Assembly (NCBI GenBank): GCA_028278065.1
Contig: JANQFA010000138.1
Span: 1 to 35,513, forward strand
Direction: 5' to 3'
DNA: 35,513 nt
Source: Myxococcota bacterium
GTDB lineage: Bacteria; Myxococcota_A; UBA9160; JAFDET01
The first letter of the stretch is position 1. The number at the start of each line of letters is the position of its first letter. The position numbers were made by a program, and so were the translations under genes. Positions 1 through 6,509 of the stretch are shown here, piece after piece. The notes below the pieces were generated by a model. That model was not told where the DNA came from, did no database searches, and saw only the letters and a list, made by a program, of their open reading frames with translations.

Positions 1-139
1 CGCCGAGGCTCTCGCCGGGCGCGGCCTGCGCACCGCGCGCGTCCTCCACCCCAGCCCGGCCAGCCCCCTCGCCAATCGGGGCTGGGCGTCGCAGGTCGCC
101 CGCGAGCTGCGCCGCCTCGGGATCTGCCCGGTCGACTAG
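1..139 (+). CDS. Uracil-DNA glycosylase family protein, C-terminal fragment
   Basis: Only the last 45 or so residues lie in the window; the 5' part is off the left edge. The frame starting at base 2 reads a short stretch ending in RELRRLGICPVD and a TAG stop. It contains HPSPASP followed by LANRGW, which matches the C-terminal catalytic-loop motif of uracil-DNA glycosylase superfamily members acting on deaminated bases (family knowledge). The last 12 codons and stop form the first part of a 69-bp tandem repeat that continues downstream, so the gene end has been amplified without changing the protein. The subfamily cannot be set from this fragment. Confidence 0.6.
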   Translation, partial: AEALAGRGLRTARVLHPSPASPLANRGWASQVARELRRLGICPVD

Positions 140-334
140 CGACGCACACGGCGCGGCAATCGCCTCTTCGGCGAGCTGCGACGCCTCGGGATCTGCCCGG
201 TCGACTAGCGACGCACGCGGCGCGGCCATCGCCTCTTCGGCGAGCTGCGACGCCTCGGGATCTGCCCGGTCGACTAGCGACGCACGCGGCGCGGCAATCG
301 CCTCTTCGGCGAGCTGCGCCGCCTCGGGATCTGC
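102..334. repeat. 69-bp tandem repeat made from the end of the upstream gene (3.4 copies)
   Basis: Copies start at 102, 171, 240 and 309, each with GCGAGCTGCG; the fourth stops at 334. Full copies differ at about three positions. Each unit holds the last codons of the glycosylase-like gene, its TAG stop and 35 bases beyond. The fourth, partial copy ends exactly where the stop codon of the minus-strand UGSC gene begins at 335-337. The array fills the convergent intergenic space. It is not a CRISPR: there are no spacers. Confidence 0.9.
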
Positions 335-856
335 TCAGGCCAGTAGCGCCGCGCGCAGGGCCGCGATCGCGTCGTCGGCCAGCGCGCACACCTCGGCGTC
401 GTCGCGGTCCTGGATGGGATGGGGGACGAAGACCCGGGCGGCGTCGAAGCCCAGGGCCTGCGCCTGGGTCTCCGCGGCGTCGACGAACTCGCTCGACGCC
501 ACGAACACCGAGGGAATGCCCCGTCCCTCCAGGTCCGTCGTGTCGTGCACACTGCACGACGTGCACGAGCCTCAATCGGCCAGGGCTTCGATCACCGCGT
601 CGCAGCGGCTGGCGATCTCCTGGCGCAGGTCGACCGGGGCGACCCTCGTGAAGGTGGGCTTCCGGAAGCGCAGCACCTCGGCCCCTTCAGCGACCAGGCG
701 CTCCTCGACACGCTGCAGGAAGACGTCGCCGCGCGCCTTGCTGATGTCCAGAAGGCCGATCCGGGAGCCGGCGAGCGAAGCCAGTCGCGGCGCGCGGCCA
801 CGCGCGGCAGGGGCGCGCTCGCCGGTCGGGTCGAGCAGGATCCGCGGCTGGCTCAT
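335..856 (-). CDS. UGSC family selenoprotein (in-frame TGA read as selenocysteine)
   Basis: Read from ATG at 856, this frame is open for 94 codons, meets TGA at 574-572, then stays open for 78 more codons to TGA at 337-335. The bases after the first TGA give GSC, so the product carries U-G-S-C at residues 95-98, the signature that names the UGSC family of redox-type selenoproteins (family knowledge; Cys versions exist). A further Cys is at 101 (UGSCTSC). Coding character continues without a break (VFVASSEFVDAA, FVPHPIQ). An 8-bp hairpin sits just 3' of the TGA, as a bacterial SECIS requires. The start overlaps the stop of the upstream thioredoxin-fusion gene (ATGA). Substrate is unknown; a thiol/selenol redox role is inferred. 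No sel genes are in the window. A standard gene caller would split it in two or truncate it to 94 residues. Confidence 0.88.
542..560 (-). promoter_or_regulatory. Candidate bacterial SECIS hairpin
   Basis: On the coding strand the sequence GTCGTGCA-GTG-TGCACGAC forms a perfect 8-bp stem with a 3-nt loop that starts with G. The loop starts 19 nt after the UGA, inside the roughly 16-37 nt window reported for bacterial SECIS elements, which also need a G at the start of a short apical loop. It lies within the reading frame, as bSECIS elements do. Folding was done by eye. Confidence 0.75.
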
Positions 857-2289
857 TCACGCACCTCCACGGTGACCGGCGCGCTGCCCATCTCGCCGCT
901 CGCGGGCCACCCGCCGATGATCGCCGAGAACATCCCCGCCCGCCCGCCGGCGTGGGCGATCAGGAGACCTCCCGGCCGGAACTTGGGCAGGGTGGCGGAG
1001 GCGAGCCCCTCGGGCATGCCCTCCGCGATCCCCCCCGCCCCGCGCACGAAGTCCCGGCCCTCCAGCATGAGCCGCGCCAGGAGCTCCTCGCGCAGTCGCT
1101 CCCGGGACCAGCCGCCCTCGCGGAACACGCGGGCATGCTCCGGCGACACCACCAGGAGGGCGTCGGTGGCGATCGGGAACTTCGGATGGGTCACGGTCCT
1201 GAGGCAGGCGGCGAAGGTGGCGGCCAGGGACTCCGGCGTGCGCGAAAGCTGATCGAGCACACCCTGCACTCCCCCCGCCGCGAACAGGGTGACGGCCGAG
1301 CGCCCCGGCTCGACGCCCCGCTCCTCGGCGAGAGGCTCCCAGGGCGAGCCGGCCTCGTCCTCCGCGAAGCAGAAGGTGTACTTGCCCGGGTTGCCCAGGG
1401 TGGCGCGATCCACCCCGCCCGGCCGACCGCCGCCCACGTTGCGGATCACGAGCTGGAGCGCGCGTCCGATCGTCGCGTTGGCGCGATTGCCCTGCCCCAG
1501 CGCATTGATGCCGGAGTTCATCCCGATGCGCTCCGCCACCGGGCCGTTCACCAGCACGAGCGGCCCGGAGAACCAGGTCGTGGCCAGGAGGCCGTGCATG
1601 CAGAAAGAGTCGACGAGGGCGGCCTCCACCGCCGCCAGGACGACGGGCAGGTATTCGGGGAGACAGCCGGCCAGGACCGCGTTGATCGCCACCTTCTCCA
1701 CGGTCACCGGTGCCAGGTCCGGCGGCGCCTCGCCCAGGATCTCACCCGGCTCGCGCGAAGTGCCGCCCAGCATGCGCACGACGCGCTCCGGAGTCGGCGG
1801 CACCACGGGCAGGCCGTCGCTCCAGCCGCGCGCGAAGACGGCCTCGATCGGGTCCTCGTCGGAGCCCAGCTCCACGCGCCGTGACGAGAGGCGGTCGCCG
1901 AAGCGGGCCTCGAGGGCCTCGGCAACCCCGGGCTCGACGCTGCGCGAGCCACAGCCCGGCTTCCAGCCCGGCAGCTCCGCGCCCAGCGGCGACACCCCGG
2001 AGAGCTTCTCCCACTCCTCGCGCACCCAGCCGACCGCGCGCGCCTCCTCCTCCCCGCCGCGTACCCGGATCAGCGTGGGCACCGTCTCGATCCCACGCCG
2101 CCAGGACGCCTCGAGCTCGCGGTCGTCGACCCTCGTCGAGACGGCCTCCGGGAAGGTCGCGTCGTCCTGGCTGTAGACCGTCAGGGGGATCCCGGCCCGC
2201 TCCAGCTCGCCCAGGACCGGGGCGACCAGCGTGCAGGTGGGGCAGTCGCGCTTGACGAAGGCGAGGAGCCCCTCGTCGCCCTCGCTCAC
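853..2289 (-). CDS. Thioredoxin-domain protein fused to a large GWSDGLPVVPPT-type domain
   Basis: 478 residues from a GTG that overlaps the TGA of the upstream GST-like gene (GTGA). Residues 1-95 look like a thioredoxin fold: CPTC at 16-19 after a hydrophobic strand, and TVPTL at 69-73 supplying the cis-proline. A linker with PGCGSRS (Cys113) leads to a domain of about 330 residues that opens with GWSDGLPVVPPTPERV (155-170) and contains several Gly/Asn-rich segments (MNSGINALGQGNRANATIG). I recognise that motif as one found in uncharacterised proteins but cannot assign a reaction. Its stop overlaps the ATG of the selenoprotein gene (ATGA), so the two are probably made together. The inferred role is to supply or receive electrons from the selenocysteine of UGSC. 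The frame stays open further upstream, but that part is antisense-free shadow of the GST gene. Confidence 0.8.
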   Translation of the reverse strand: MSEGDEGLLAFVKRDCPTCTLVAPVLGELERAGIPLTVYSQDDATFPEAVSTRVDDRELEASWRRGIETVPTLIRVRGGEEEARAVGWVREEWEKLSGVSPLGAELPGWKPGCGSRSVEPGVAEALEARFGDRLSSRRVELGSDEDPIEAVFARGWSDGLPVVPPTPERVVRMLGGTSREPGEILGEAPPDLAPVTVEKVAINAVLAGCLPEYLPVVLAAVEAALVDSFCMHGLLATTWFSGPLVLVNGPVAERIGMNSGINALGQGNRANATIGRALQLVIRNVGGGRPGGVDRATLGNPGKYTFCFAEDEAGSPWEPLAEERGVEPGRSAVTLFAAGGVQGVLDQLSRTPESLAATFAACLRTVTHPKFPIATDALLVVSPEHARVFREGGWSRERLREELLARLMLEGRDFVRGAGGIAEGMPEGLASATLPKFRPGGLLIAHAGGRAGMFSAIIGGWPASGEMGSAPVTVEVRE

Positions 2290-3284
2290 GCCGTCAGCCA
2301 GGACAGACAGCCCGCAGCCTCCAGCACCGGATCGAGCGCGGCCTTGTCGGAGACGGCGGCGTAGCGCTCGCGCAGCCTGGCGAGGGAGCGCGCGTGGTAC
2401 TTCTGCGGCTTCTGGGTCCAGGTGCCCGACGCCAGCTCCACCGTGAACTCCTCGTCGCCCGCGGCGATCGCCGTGGCGTTGGCCGCGGACCAGGGCAGGA
2501 AGAGCGTCCCCACCTGCTCGCGCAGGAACGGCGCCAGGGTGGGCTCGAGGGCGGACCACGGCTCCCAGTCGCCCTCCGCCTTCGGCTCGAGCATGCGCTC
2601 GATCCACTCCTGGGTGCGCGGGGCCCGCTCGCGGATGATCCCGCCGGCGGTCGGATCGGTCCACGCGTTGTAGACCTGGCCCCACATTCCGAAGTCGCCG
2701 AAGGCGGGGCGGCCGCCGAAGAGATAGGGGCGGCCCTCCAGGTGCGCCTCGATCCGGGCGAGGCCCTCCTGGAAGGAGCGCTCGATCTGCGGTGCGGTCT
2801 GCTCGCTGGAGCCGACGAACCAGACGCGGCCGGTCATGCGGCCGATGATCCCCTGCACCGCGCCCTCGCGCGCGTCGCCTTCGGCGCCCGGCGCCATGAT
2901 GTCGACCAGTCGCCCCGCGGTGGCCCGCTGGTCCTCGGGCCGCGCCCAGCGGTAGTGGAACATCCACTTGTTGCCCCACTCGTCGCCGAACTCCTCGAGC
3001 AGTGCGGAGACGAAGGCCGCTACCGGATCGTCCGGGTGGATCGACGGATCGGGGAAACGCTCCTCGAGCTTCTCGATGATCGGGGTGGAGTCCTGGAGCC
3101 CCTCGTCCTCCGGGGTCGCCACGGCCGGAATCAGGGGGAGCTTCGCGTACTTCTGGAACTCCTCCTGAGTCGCCGGACTGCGCACGATCCACTCGTGGGG
3201 AATCCCCTTGTAGCGGAACCAGGAGCGGACCTTCACGGAGTAGGGAGAGACCTCGGCGCCGAAGATGCGAAACGTGTCGGACAT
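2286..3284 (-). CDS. Glutathione S-transferase family protein, long form
   Basis: 332 residues, starting ATG at 3284. The N-terminal 80 residues follow the GST thioredoxin-like fold: FRIFGAEVSPYSVKVRSWFRYKGIP (here a Ser, SPYS, at the usual active-site turn), then LPLIPAV with the cis-Pro and DSTPII matching the glutathione-contacting ES/DS motif. The middle is helical GST C-terminal domain (RPYLFGGRPAFGDFGMWGQ is the typical late helix with the conserved Asp). About 100 residues beyond the usual 220 carry no motif I know. It is the first gene of the minus-strand operon with the thioredoxin fusion and the UGSC selenoprotein and overlaps the next gene by 4 bases. A role in glutathione-linked redox or conjugation is inferred. 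Confidence 0.85.
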   Translation of the reverse strand: MSDTFRIFGAEVSPYSVKVRSWFRYKGIPHEWIVRSPATQEEFQKYAKLPLIPAVATPEDEGLQDSTPIIEKLEERFPDPSIHPDDPVAAFVSALLEEFGDEWGNKWMFHYRWARPEDQRATAGRLVDIMAPGAEGDAREGAVQGIIGRMTGRVWFVGSSEQTAPQIERSFQEGLARIEAHLEGRPYLFGGRPAFGDFGMWGQVYNAWTDPTAGGIIRERAPRTQEWIERMLEPKAEGDWEPWSALEPTLAPFLREQVGTLFLPWSAANATAIAAGDEEFTVELASGTWTQKPQKYHARSLARLRERYAAVSDKAALDPVLEAAGCLSWLTA

Positions 3285-3316
3285 GAAGGCATCATATCAG
3301 GGACCGCCTCCCCCGG

Positions 3317-3341
3317 GGCCCGGCCCGTGACAGGCCGGGCC
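3317..3341. promoter_or_regulatory. 9-bp inverted repeat between divergent genes
   Basis: GGCCCGGCC, then CGTGACA, then GGCCGGGCC: a perfect 9-bp inverted repeat with a 7-nt centre, lying in the 77 bases between the GST-like start (3284) and the glutaredoxin start (3362). Its position suggests an operator or an mRNA leader hairpin, but GC-rich palindromes arise by chance here. No convincing -35/-10 pair was found. Confidence 0.3.
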
Positions 3342-3361
3342 ATCCGCTATCTTGGACCGTC

Positions 3362-4288
3362 ATGAGCCTCGACCAACCCACCCGCGACCGCATCGACACC
3401 CTCATCCGCCAGAACGACGTGATGCTCTTCATGAAGGGCAACCGCGGCGCTCCCCAGTGCGGCTTCTCGGCCACCGTGGTCGGTCTCCTCGACCGCCTGA
3501 TCGCCGACTACGAGACCTGCGACGTCCTCTCAGACCCCTCCATCCGCGAGGGCATCAAGGCCTTCTCGAGCTGGCCGACGATTCCCCAGCTCTACGTGGG
3601 CGGCGAGTTCCTCGGCGGCTGCGACATCATCCAGGACCTCTTCGCATCGGGCGAGCTGCACGAGAAGCTCGGCGTCTCGGCGCCGGCCACAGCCGCGCCT
3701 TCCATCACCGTCAGCGAGAAGGCGCTGGCGGAGCTGCGCAGCCTGGCCGAGCAGCGACCGGGACAGACCCTTCACCTGACCGTGGATGCGCGCCTCCAGA
3801 GCGGCCTGTACTTCGGCCCCGAGGAGCCCGGCGATCTGAGCGTGGCATTGGAGGGACTTACCCTCGCCGTCGATCCGCTCTCCGCGTCGCGCGCAGACGG
3901 CGTCACCATCGACGTAGTCGAGACCGACCGCGGTGTCGGCTTCGCGATCGACAACCCGAACGCCCCCAAGGCGGTCAACCAGCTCACCGTGCGCGAGCTC
4001 AAGGAGCTGATCGATCGGGGCGACCCGTTCGTCTTCCTCGACGTGCGCACCCCCGAGGAACGCGAGACCGCGCGGATCCCCGGTGCGCGCCTGCTCGACG
4101 AAGCCGTCGCAGCGGAGATCGATGCCCTGCCCCGCGACACCAAGCTGGTCTTCCACTGCCACCACGGGGGACGCAGCCAGGCGGCGGCGGAGCACTTCTC
4201 CGCACGGGGCTTCGGGAACGTGCACAACGTGGTGGGCGGCATCGACGCCTGGAGCGTCGAGATCGATCCCTCGGTTCCGCGCTACTAG
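3362..4288 (+). CDS. Grx4-type monothiol glutaredoxin fused to IscA-like and rhodanese domains
   Basis: 308 residues. Residues 1-105 are a CGFS monothiol glutaredoxin: MLFMKGNRGAPQCGFS (Cys33), WPTIPQLYV with cis-Pro, and GGCDI, the set that binds a glutathione-ligated [2Fe-2S] cluster. Residues about 112-200 resemble an A-type (IscA/HesB) carrier (ITVSEKALAELRSL to GFAIDNPNAP), but the cluster-binding cysteines are absent. Residues about 205-308 are a rhodanese domain (VFLDVRTPEE) with the active loop CHHGGRS (Cys266). This three-part build is known in some Proteobacteria. A bolA gene follows after 11 bases, which fits the well-established Grx4-BolA partnership in Fe-S cluster or iron signalling. 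Sulfur transfer by the rhodanese part to the Grx cluster is inference. Confidence 0.9.
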   Translation: MSLDQPTRDRIDTLIRQNDVMLFMKGNRGAPQCGFSATVVGLLDRLIADYETCDVLSDPSIREGIKAFSSWPTIPQLYVGGEFLGGCDIIQDLFASGELHEKLGVSAPATAAPSITVSEKALAELRSLAEQRPGQTLHLTVDARLQSGLYFGPEEPGDLSVALEGLTLAVDPLSASRADGVTIDVVETDRGVGFAIDNPNAPKAVNQLTVRELKELIDRGDPFVFLDVRTPEERETARIPGARLLDEAVAAEIDALPRDTKLVFHCHHGGRSQAAAEHFSARGFGNVHNVVGGIDAWSVEIDPSVPRY

Positions 4289-4299
4289 GAGACCGGGCA

Positions 4300-4563
4300 G
4301 TGGCTCTACAGATCCTCTCGGCGGGCGGGGACGAAGTGGCGGGCGATCTCCGCAAGGCGATCGCAGCCCACATCGATGGGGCCGAGGTCGAGGTGGAGGC
4401 GCGCGGTGCCGGACACTTCGTGGTGCGCGTGGTGTCCCAGGCGTTCGCCGGCAAGAGTCCGGTCCAGTGCCAGCAGCTCGTCTACGCCGCCATCGCGCCC
4501 TTCATGTCGGGCGACACGGCGCCGGTCCACGCCATCGACAAGATGGAGACGCTCACCCCGTGA
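4300..4563 (+). CDS. BolA/IbaG family protein
   Basis: 87 residues from a GTG start, chosen because AGGAG (4287-4291) lies 8 bases upstream and overlaps the end of the glutaredoxin gene. The protein shows the BolA-like fold order: N-terminal helix (DLRKAIAAHIDGAEVEVEA), strand GAGHFVVRVVSQAFAGKSPVQCQQLVYA, and a C-terminal helix ending HAIDKMETLTP, close to the HAL/HAI signature of IbaG/BolA members. BolA proteins bind monothiol glutaredoxins through a shared [2Fe-2S] cluster (family knowledge). Gene order supports that here. It was too short to stand out and has no ATG. Confidence 0.85.
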   Translation: MALQILSAGGDEVAGDLRKAIAAHIDGAEVEVEARGAGHFVVRVVSQAFAGKSPVQCQQLVYAAIAPFMSGDTAPVHAIDKMETLTP

Positions 4564-4634
4564 GTCGCTCCCGGCTGCAGCTCGCGGCGCCGGGTGCGGC
4601 GATCCGCCCGCTGGCGGCCTGAACGGGAGGCGTC

Positions 4635-5465
4635 ATGGCGCGTCGCTTCGATGGCAAGAGCGCGCTCGTCACCGGCGCCTCGCTCCCTGACGGGATCGGC
4701 GCGGCGTGCGCGCGCCAGCTGGCCGCAGAGGGGGCCCGGGTCACCGTGGCCGCACGAGATGCCGACGGCCTCGAGGCGGTGGTGAAGGAGATCCGTGAGG
4801 CCGGCGGCGACGCGGGCGCGCGTGCCACCGACCTGCGCACCCCGGAGGCCTGCGAGGCCCTGATCGCGGAGACGGTGCTCGCCCAGGAGGGACTCGACAT
4901 CCTGGTGAACAACGCGGGCATGAACGCACGCGGCCCCGTGTGCGAGGTGGAGGCGCGCGACCTGGCCGCGGTGATCCAGCTCAACCTGGTCGCGCCGGTG
5001 ATGCTCACCCGGCTCGCCCTTCCGCATCTGCGCTCGCGACTCGGGGCCGTGGTGCAGGTCGCCTCGATCGCCGGTCAGATCCCCCTCGACGGTGAGGCGG
5101 CCTACTCCGCCTCCAAGGTCGGGCTGCGCTTCTTCACCTTCGCGCTTCGCGAGGAGCTGGAGGGGACCGGCGTGCGCATCTCGGTGGTGTCGCCTGGACC
5201 GGTGGACACGAGCTTCATCCTCCAGGATCCGGATCACGTCCCGGACCTGGTCTTCGCCCAGCCCATGTCGAGCCCGGCGGAGGTGGCCGAGGGCATCCTG
5301 GCCTGTCTGGTCGACGGGCGCCGCGAGCTGAGCATCCCCCGGCGCACGAGCCTGCTCGCGCGCCTGGGCTCGGCCTTCCCTTCGCTGCGCCACGCCATCG
5401 CGCCGTCCATGGAGAGGCGCGGCGCCGCCCGCAAGGCAGCCCACCTCGCCCGGCGCGGACGCTGA
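4635..5465 (+). CDS. SDR family NAD(P)-dependent oxidoreductase
   Basis: 276 residues; ATG preceded by GGGAGG. A classical short-chain dehydrogenase: the nucleotide-binding loop TGASLPDGIGAACA near residues 14-27 (two residues longer than the usual TGxxxGIG), NNAGM around 94, the catalytic Ser in VQVASIAG near 142, and YSASK (Tyr/Lys) around 156-160, followed by VVSPGPVDT. A basic/polar segment in the C-terminal 40 residues (LLARLGSAFPSLRHA) resembles SDRs that act on lipids, but the substrate is unknown. It lies 71 bases downstream of bolA in the same direction and may be a separate unit. Confidence 0.9.
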   Translation: MARRFDGKSALVTGASLPDGIGAACARQLAAEGARVTVAARDADGLEAVVKEIREAGGDAGARATDLRTPEACEALIAETVLAQEGLDILVNNAGMNARGPVCEVEARDLAAVIQLNLVAPVMLTRLALPHLRSRLGAVVQVASIAGQIPLDGEAAYSASKVGLRFFTFALREELEGTGVRISVVSPGPVDTSFILQDPDHVPDLVFAQPMSSPAEVAEGILACLVDGRRELSIPRRTSLLARLGSAFPSLRHAIAPSMERRGAARKAAHLARRGR

Positions 5466-5467
5466 AG

Positions 5468-5494
5468 CCCGGGGCCGGAAGACCCGGCCCCGGG
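5468..5494. terminator. 11-bp GC hairpin between convergent genes
   Basis: CCCGGGGCCGG, loop AAGAC, CCGGCCCCGGG: a perfect 11-bp stem starting 2 bases after the SDR stop and ending 10 bases before the stop of the minus-strand gene. It could end transcription from both sides. There is no T-run on either side, so it is not a classical intrinsic terminator. Confidence 0.5.
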
Positions 5495-5504
5495 ACGTGG
5501 ACAG

Positions 5505-5825
5505 CTAGCTCTCGGCGACTTCGAAGTCGGTGACGGCGAGGGTCGCGTTGCCCTCCGCGTCCTTGCCGACGGTGCCCTGCGCGGTGACGGTCTTGCCCGC
5601 GTGCTGCGCCAGCCGCGCGGCCGCCTCGGCGGGCGTCACCACGTAGCGCGCGTCCGGCGAGACGATCGCGATGACGCCGCCCGCCCCCTCGGCCACCTCG
5701 ATCGTGCCGGTCACGGTGATCGAGTCGGCCTCGGCCTGGGTGGCCGCCGGCAGCGCGAAGAGCGCCAGGGCGGCGACGACCGCCAGCGCCGCCACGCGGC
5801 GCGTGCTGGAAGTGACGAAAGACAT
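5505..5825 (-). CDS. Small secreted protein, OB-fold-like, function unknown
   Basis: 106 residues from ATG. An upstream GGAGGG (CAGGAGGGATTCC on the coding strand) supports the start. Residues 1-31 form a signal peptide: basic STRRVAAL, hydrophobic AVVAALALFALPAA, likely cleavage after TQA. The remaining ~75 residues alternate strands (ITVTGTIEVAEG, VIAIVSPDARYVVT, KTVTAQGTVGKDAEGNATLAVTDFEV), in the manner of small bacterial OB-fold or YgiW-like periplasmic proteins. No cysteines and no metal motif. It is followed convergently by the SDR gene and the GC hairpin. The fold call is a guess from strand pattern. Confidence 0.75.
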   Translation of the reverse strand: MSFVTSSTRRVAALAVVAALALFALPAATQAEADSITVTGTIEVAEGAGGVIAIVSPDARYVVTPAEAAARLAQHAGKTVTAQGTVGKDAEGNATLAVTDFEVAES

Positions 5826-5926
5826 GGAATCCCTCCTGAGTACCCCCGGTCCGCCCGCGCGGGCCTGCGCCCGACCCCGGCAGCGTTGCGCAGCCCCCGC
5901 CGTGGCGTCCGTGCGGGAGATCACAT

Positions 5927-5973
5927 TCCGGGGACTCGGCGTCGTCCCTACGGCGATCCGGGGACTCCGCGTC
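5927..5973. repeat. 30-bp-period direct repeat
   Basis: TCCGGGGACTCGGCGTC (5927-5943) recurs as TCCGGGGACTCCGCGTC (5957-5973) with one mismatch. The second copy overlaps the end of the SDR pseudogene. It belongs with the other short tandem duplications in this window. Confidence 0.6.
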
Positions 5974-6509
5974 CGGCCGACGGGCGCACGTCGAGCAAGC
6001 GGATCTCGGCGCCGGGCGGCTGGGACAGGACGTGGACGACGCTCCGTGCCACCTCGTCTGCCGTCAGGACGGACTCCGGATCCAGCTAGCCCCGCTCCAC
6101 CCACTCCCCGATCGCCCGCGCGGCCCGCTCCGGGTCCCAGCCCGAGGCGAACCCGGTCGCGGTGGGCCCCGGCCGCACCACGCTGACGCCGATCCGGTCG
6201 CAGCGCCGCATCGTCGCTCTCCTCCAGCCGCCGCGGCTCCGCCACCGCGGCGCTGCACACCACGCCGTCCAGCCCGCCCCACTCGGCCTCCAGTGCGGCG
6301 AAGGCGGTCCGCACGGAGCCCGCTTCGGCGACGTCGCAGCGGACGGCGCGGGCGGCCTGGCCGAGCTCGCGGACCGCGGCGTCGAGCGCCTCTTGATCTC
6401 GCGCGAGGAGGGCCACCTGCGCTCCGGCCTCGACGAGGGCGGCGGCCGTGGCGCGTCCGATCCCCCGGGACGCGCCGACCACAGCCAGCGCGCGACCGGC
6501 GAGGCTCAG
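5948..6509 (-). pseudogene. SDR pseudogene (internal deletion, frameshift, stop)
   Basis: Starting just inside the end of the TetR gene, the minus strand reads a good Rossmann N-terminus: LAVVGASRGIGRATAAALVEAG, VRCDVAEAGS, and a degraded NAG region (VVCSAAVAEP). After SDDAAL (about residue 98) the frame shifts and continues as CDRIGVSVVRPGPTATGFASG, which is normally found ~70 residues later. The segment carrying the catalytic Ser and YxxxK is therefore missing. A TAG stop follows WVERG near 6090, and similar C-terminal sequence (DEVARSVVHVLSQPPGAEI) runs on to TAG at 5950-5948. No proper ATG is visible at the 5' end. This is a decayed gene, formerly coupled to tetR, and unlikely to make an enzyme. 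Confidence 0.85.

Noticed and set aside
102..334. CRISPR array
   Set aside because: Repeats are 69 bp, directly adjoining, with no unique spacers, and derive from a coding end.
335..550. Separate small gene starting at GTG 550
   Set aside because: It is the 3' part of the UGSC selenoprotein gene. It has no ribosome site of its own and the motif spans the TGA.
853..3192. 779-codon version of the thioredoxin fusion
   Set aside because: The extra N-terminus is out-of-frame sequence of the GST-like gene. GTG 2289, overlapping the GST stop, is the better start.
3285..3361. Promoters for the divergent GST and glutaredoxin genes (TATGAT and GTGACA-15-TATCTT)
   Set aside because: Spacing or -35 match is poor, and both would start transcription almost at the start codon.
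6085..6095. TAG in the SDR pseudogene as a recoded amino acid
   Set aside because: The gene also lacks its catalytic segment and has a frameshift, so decay explains the stop better than recoding.
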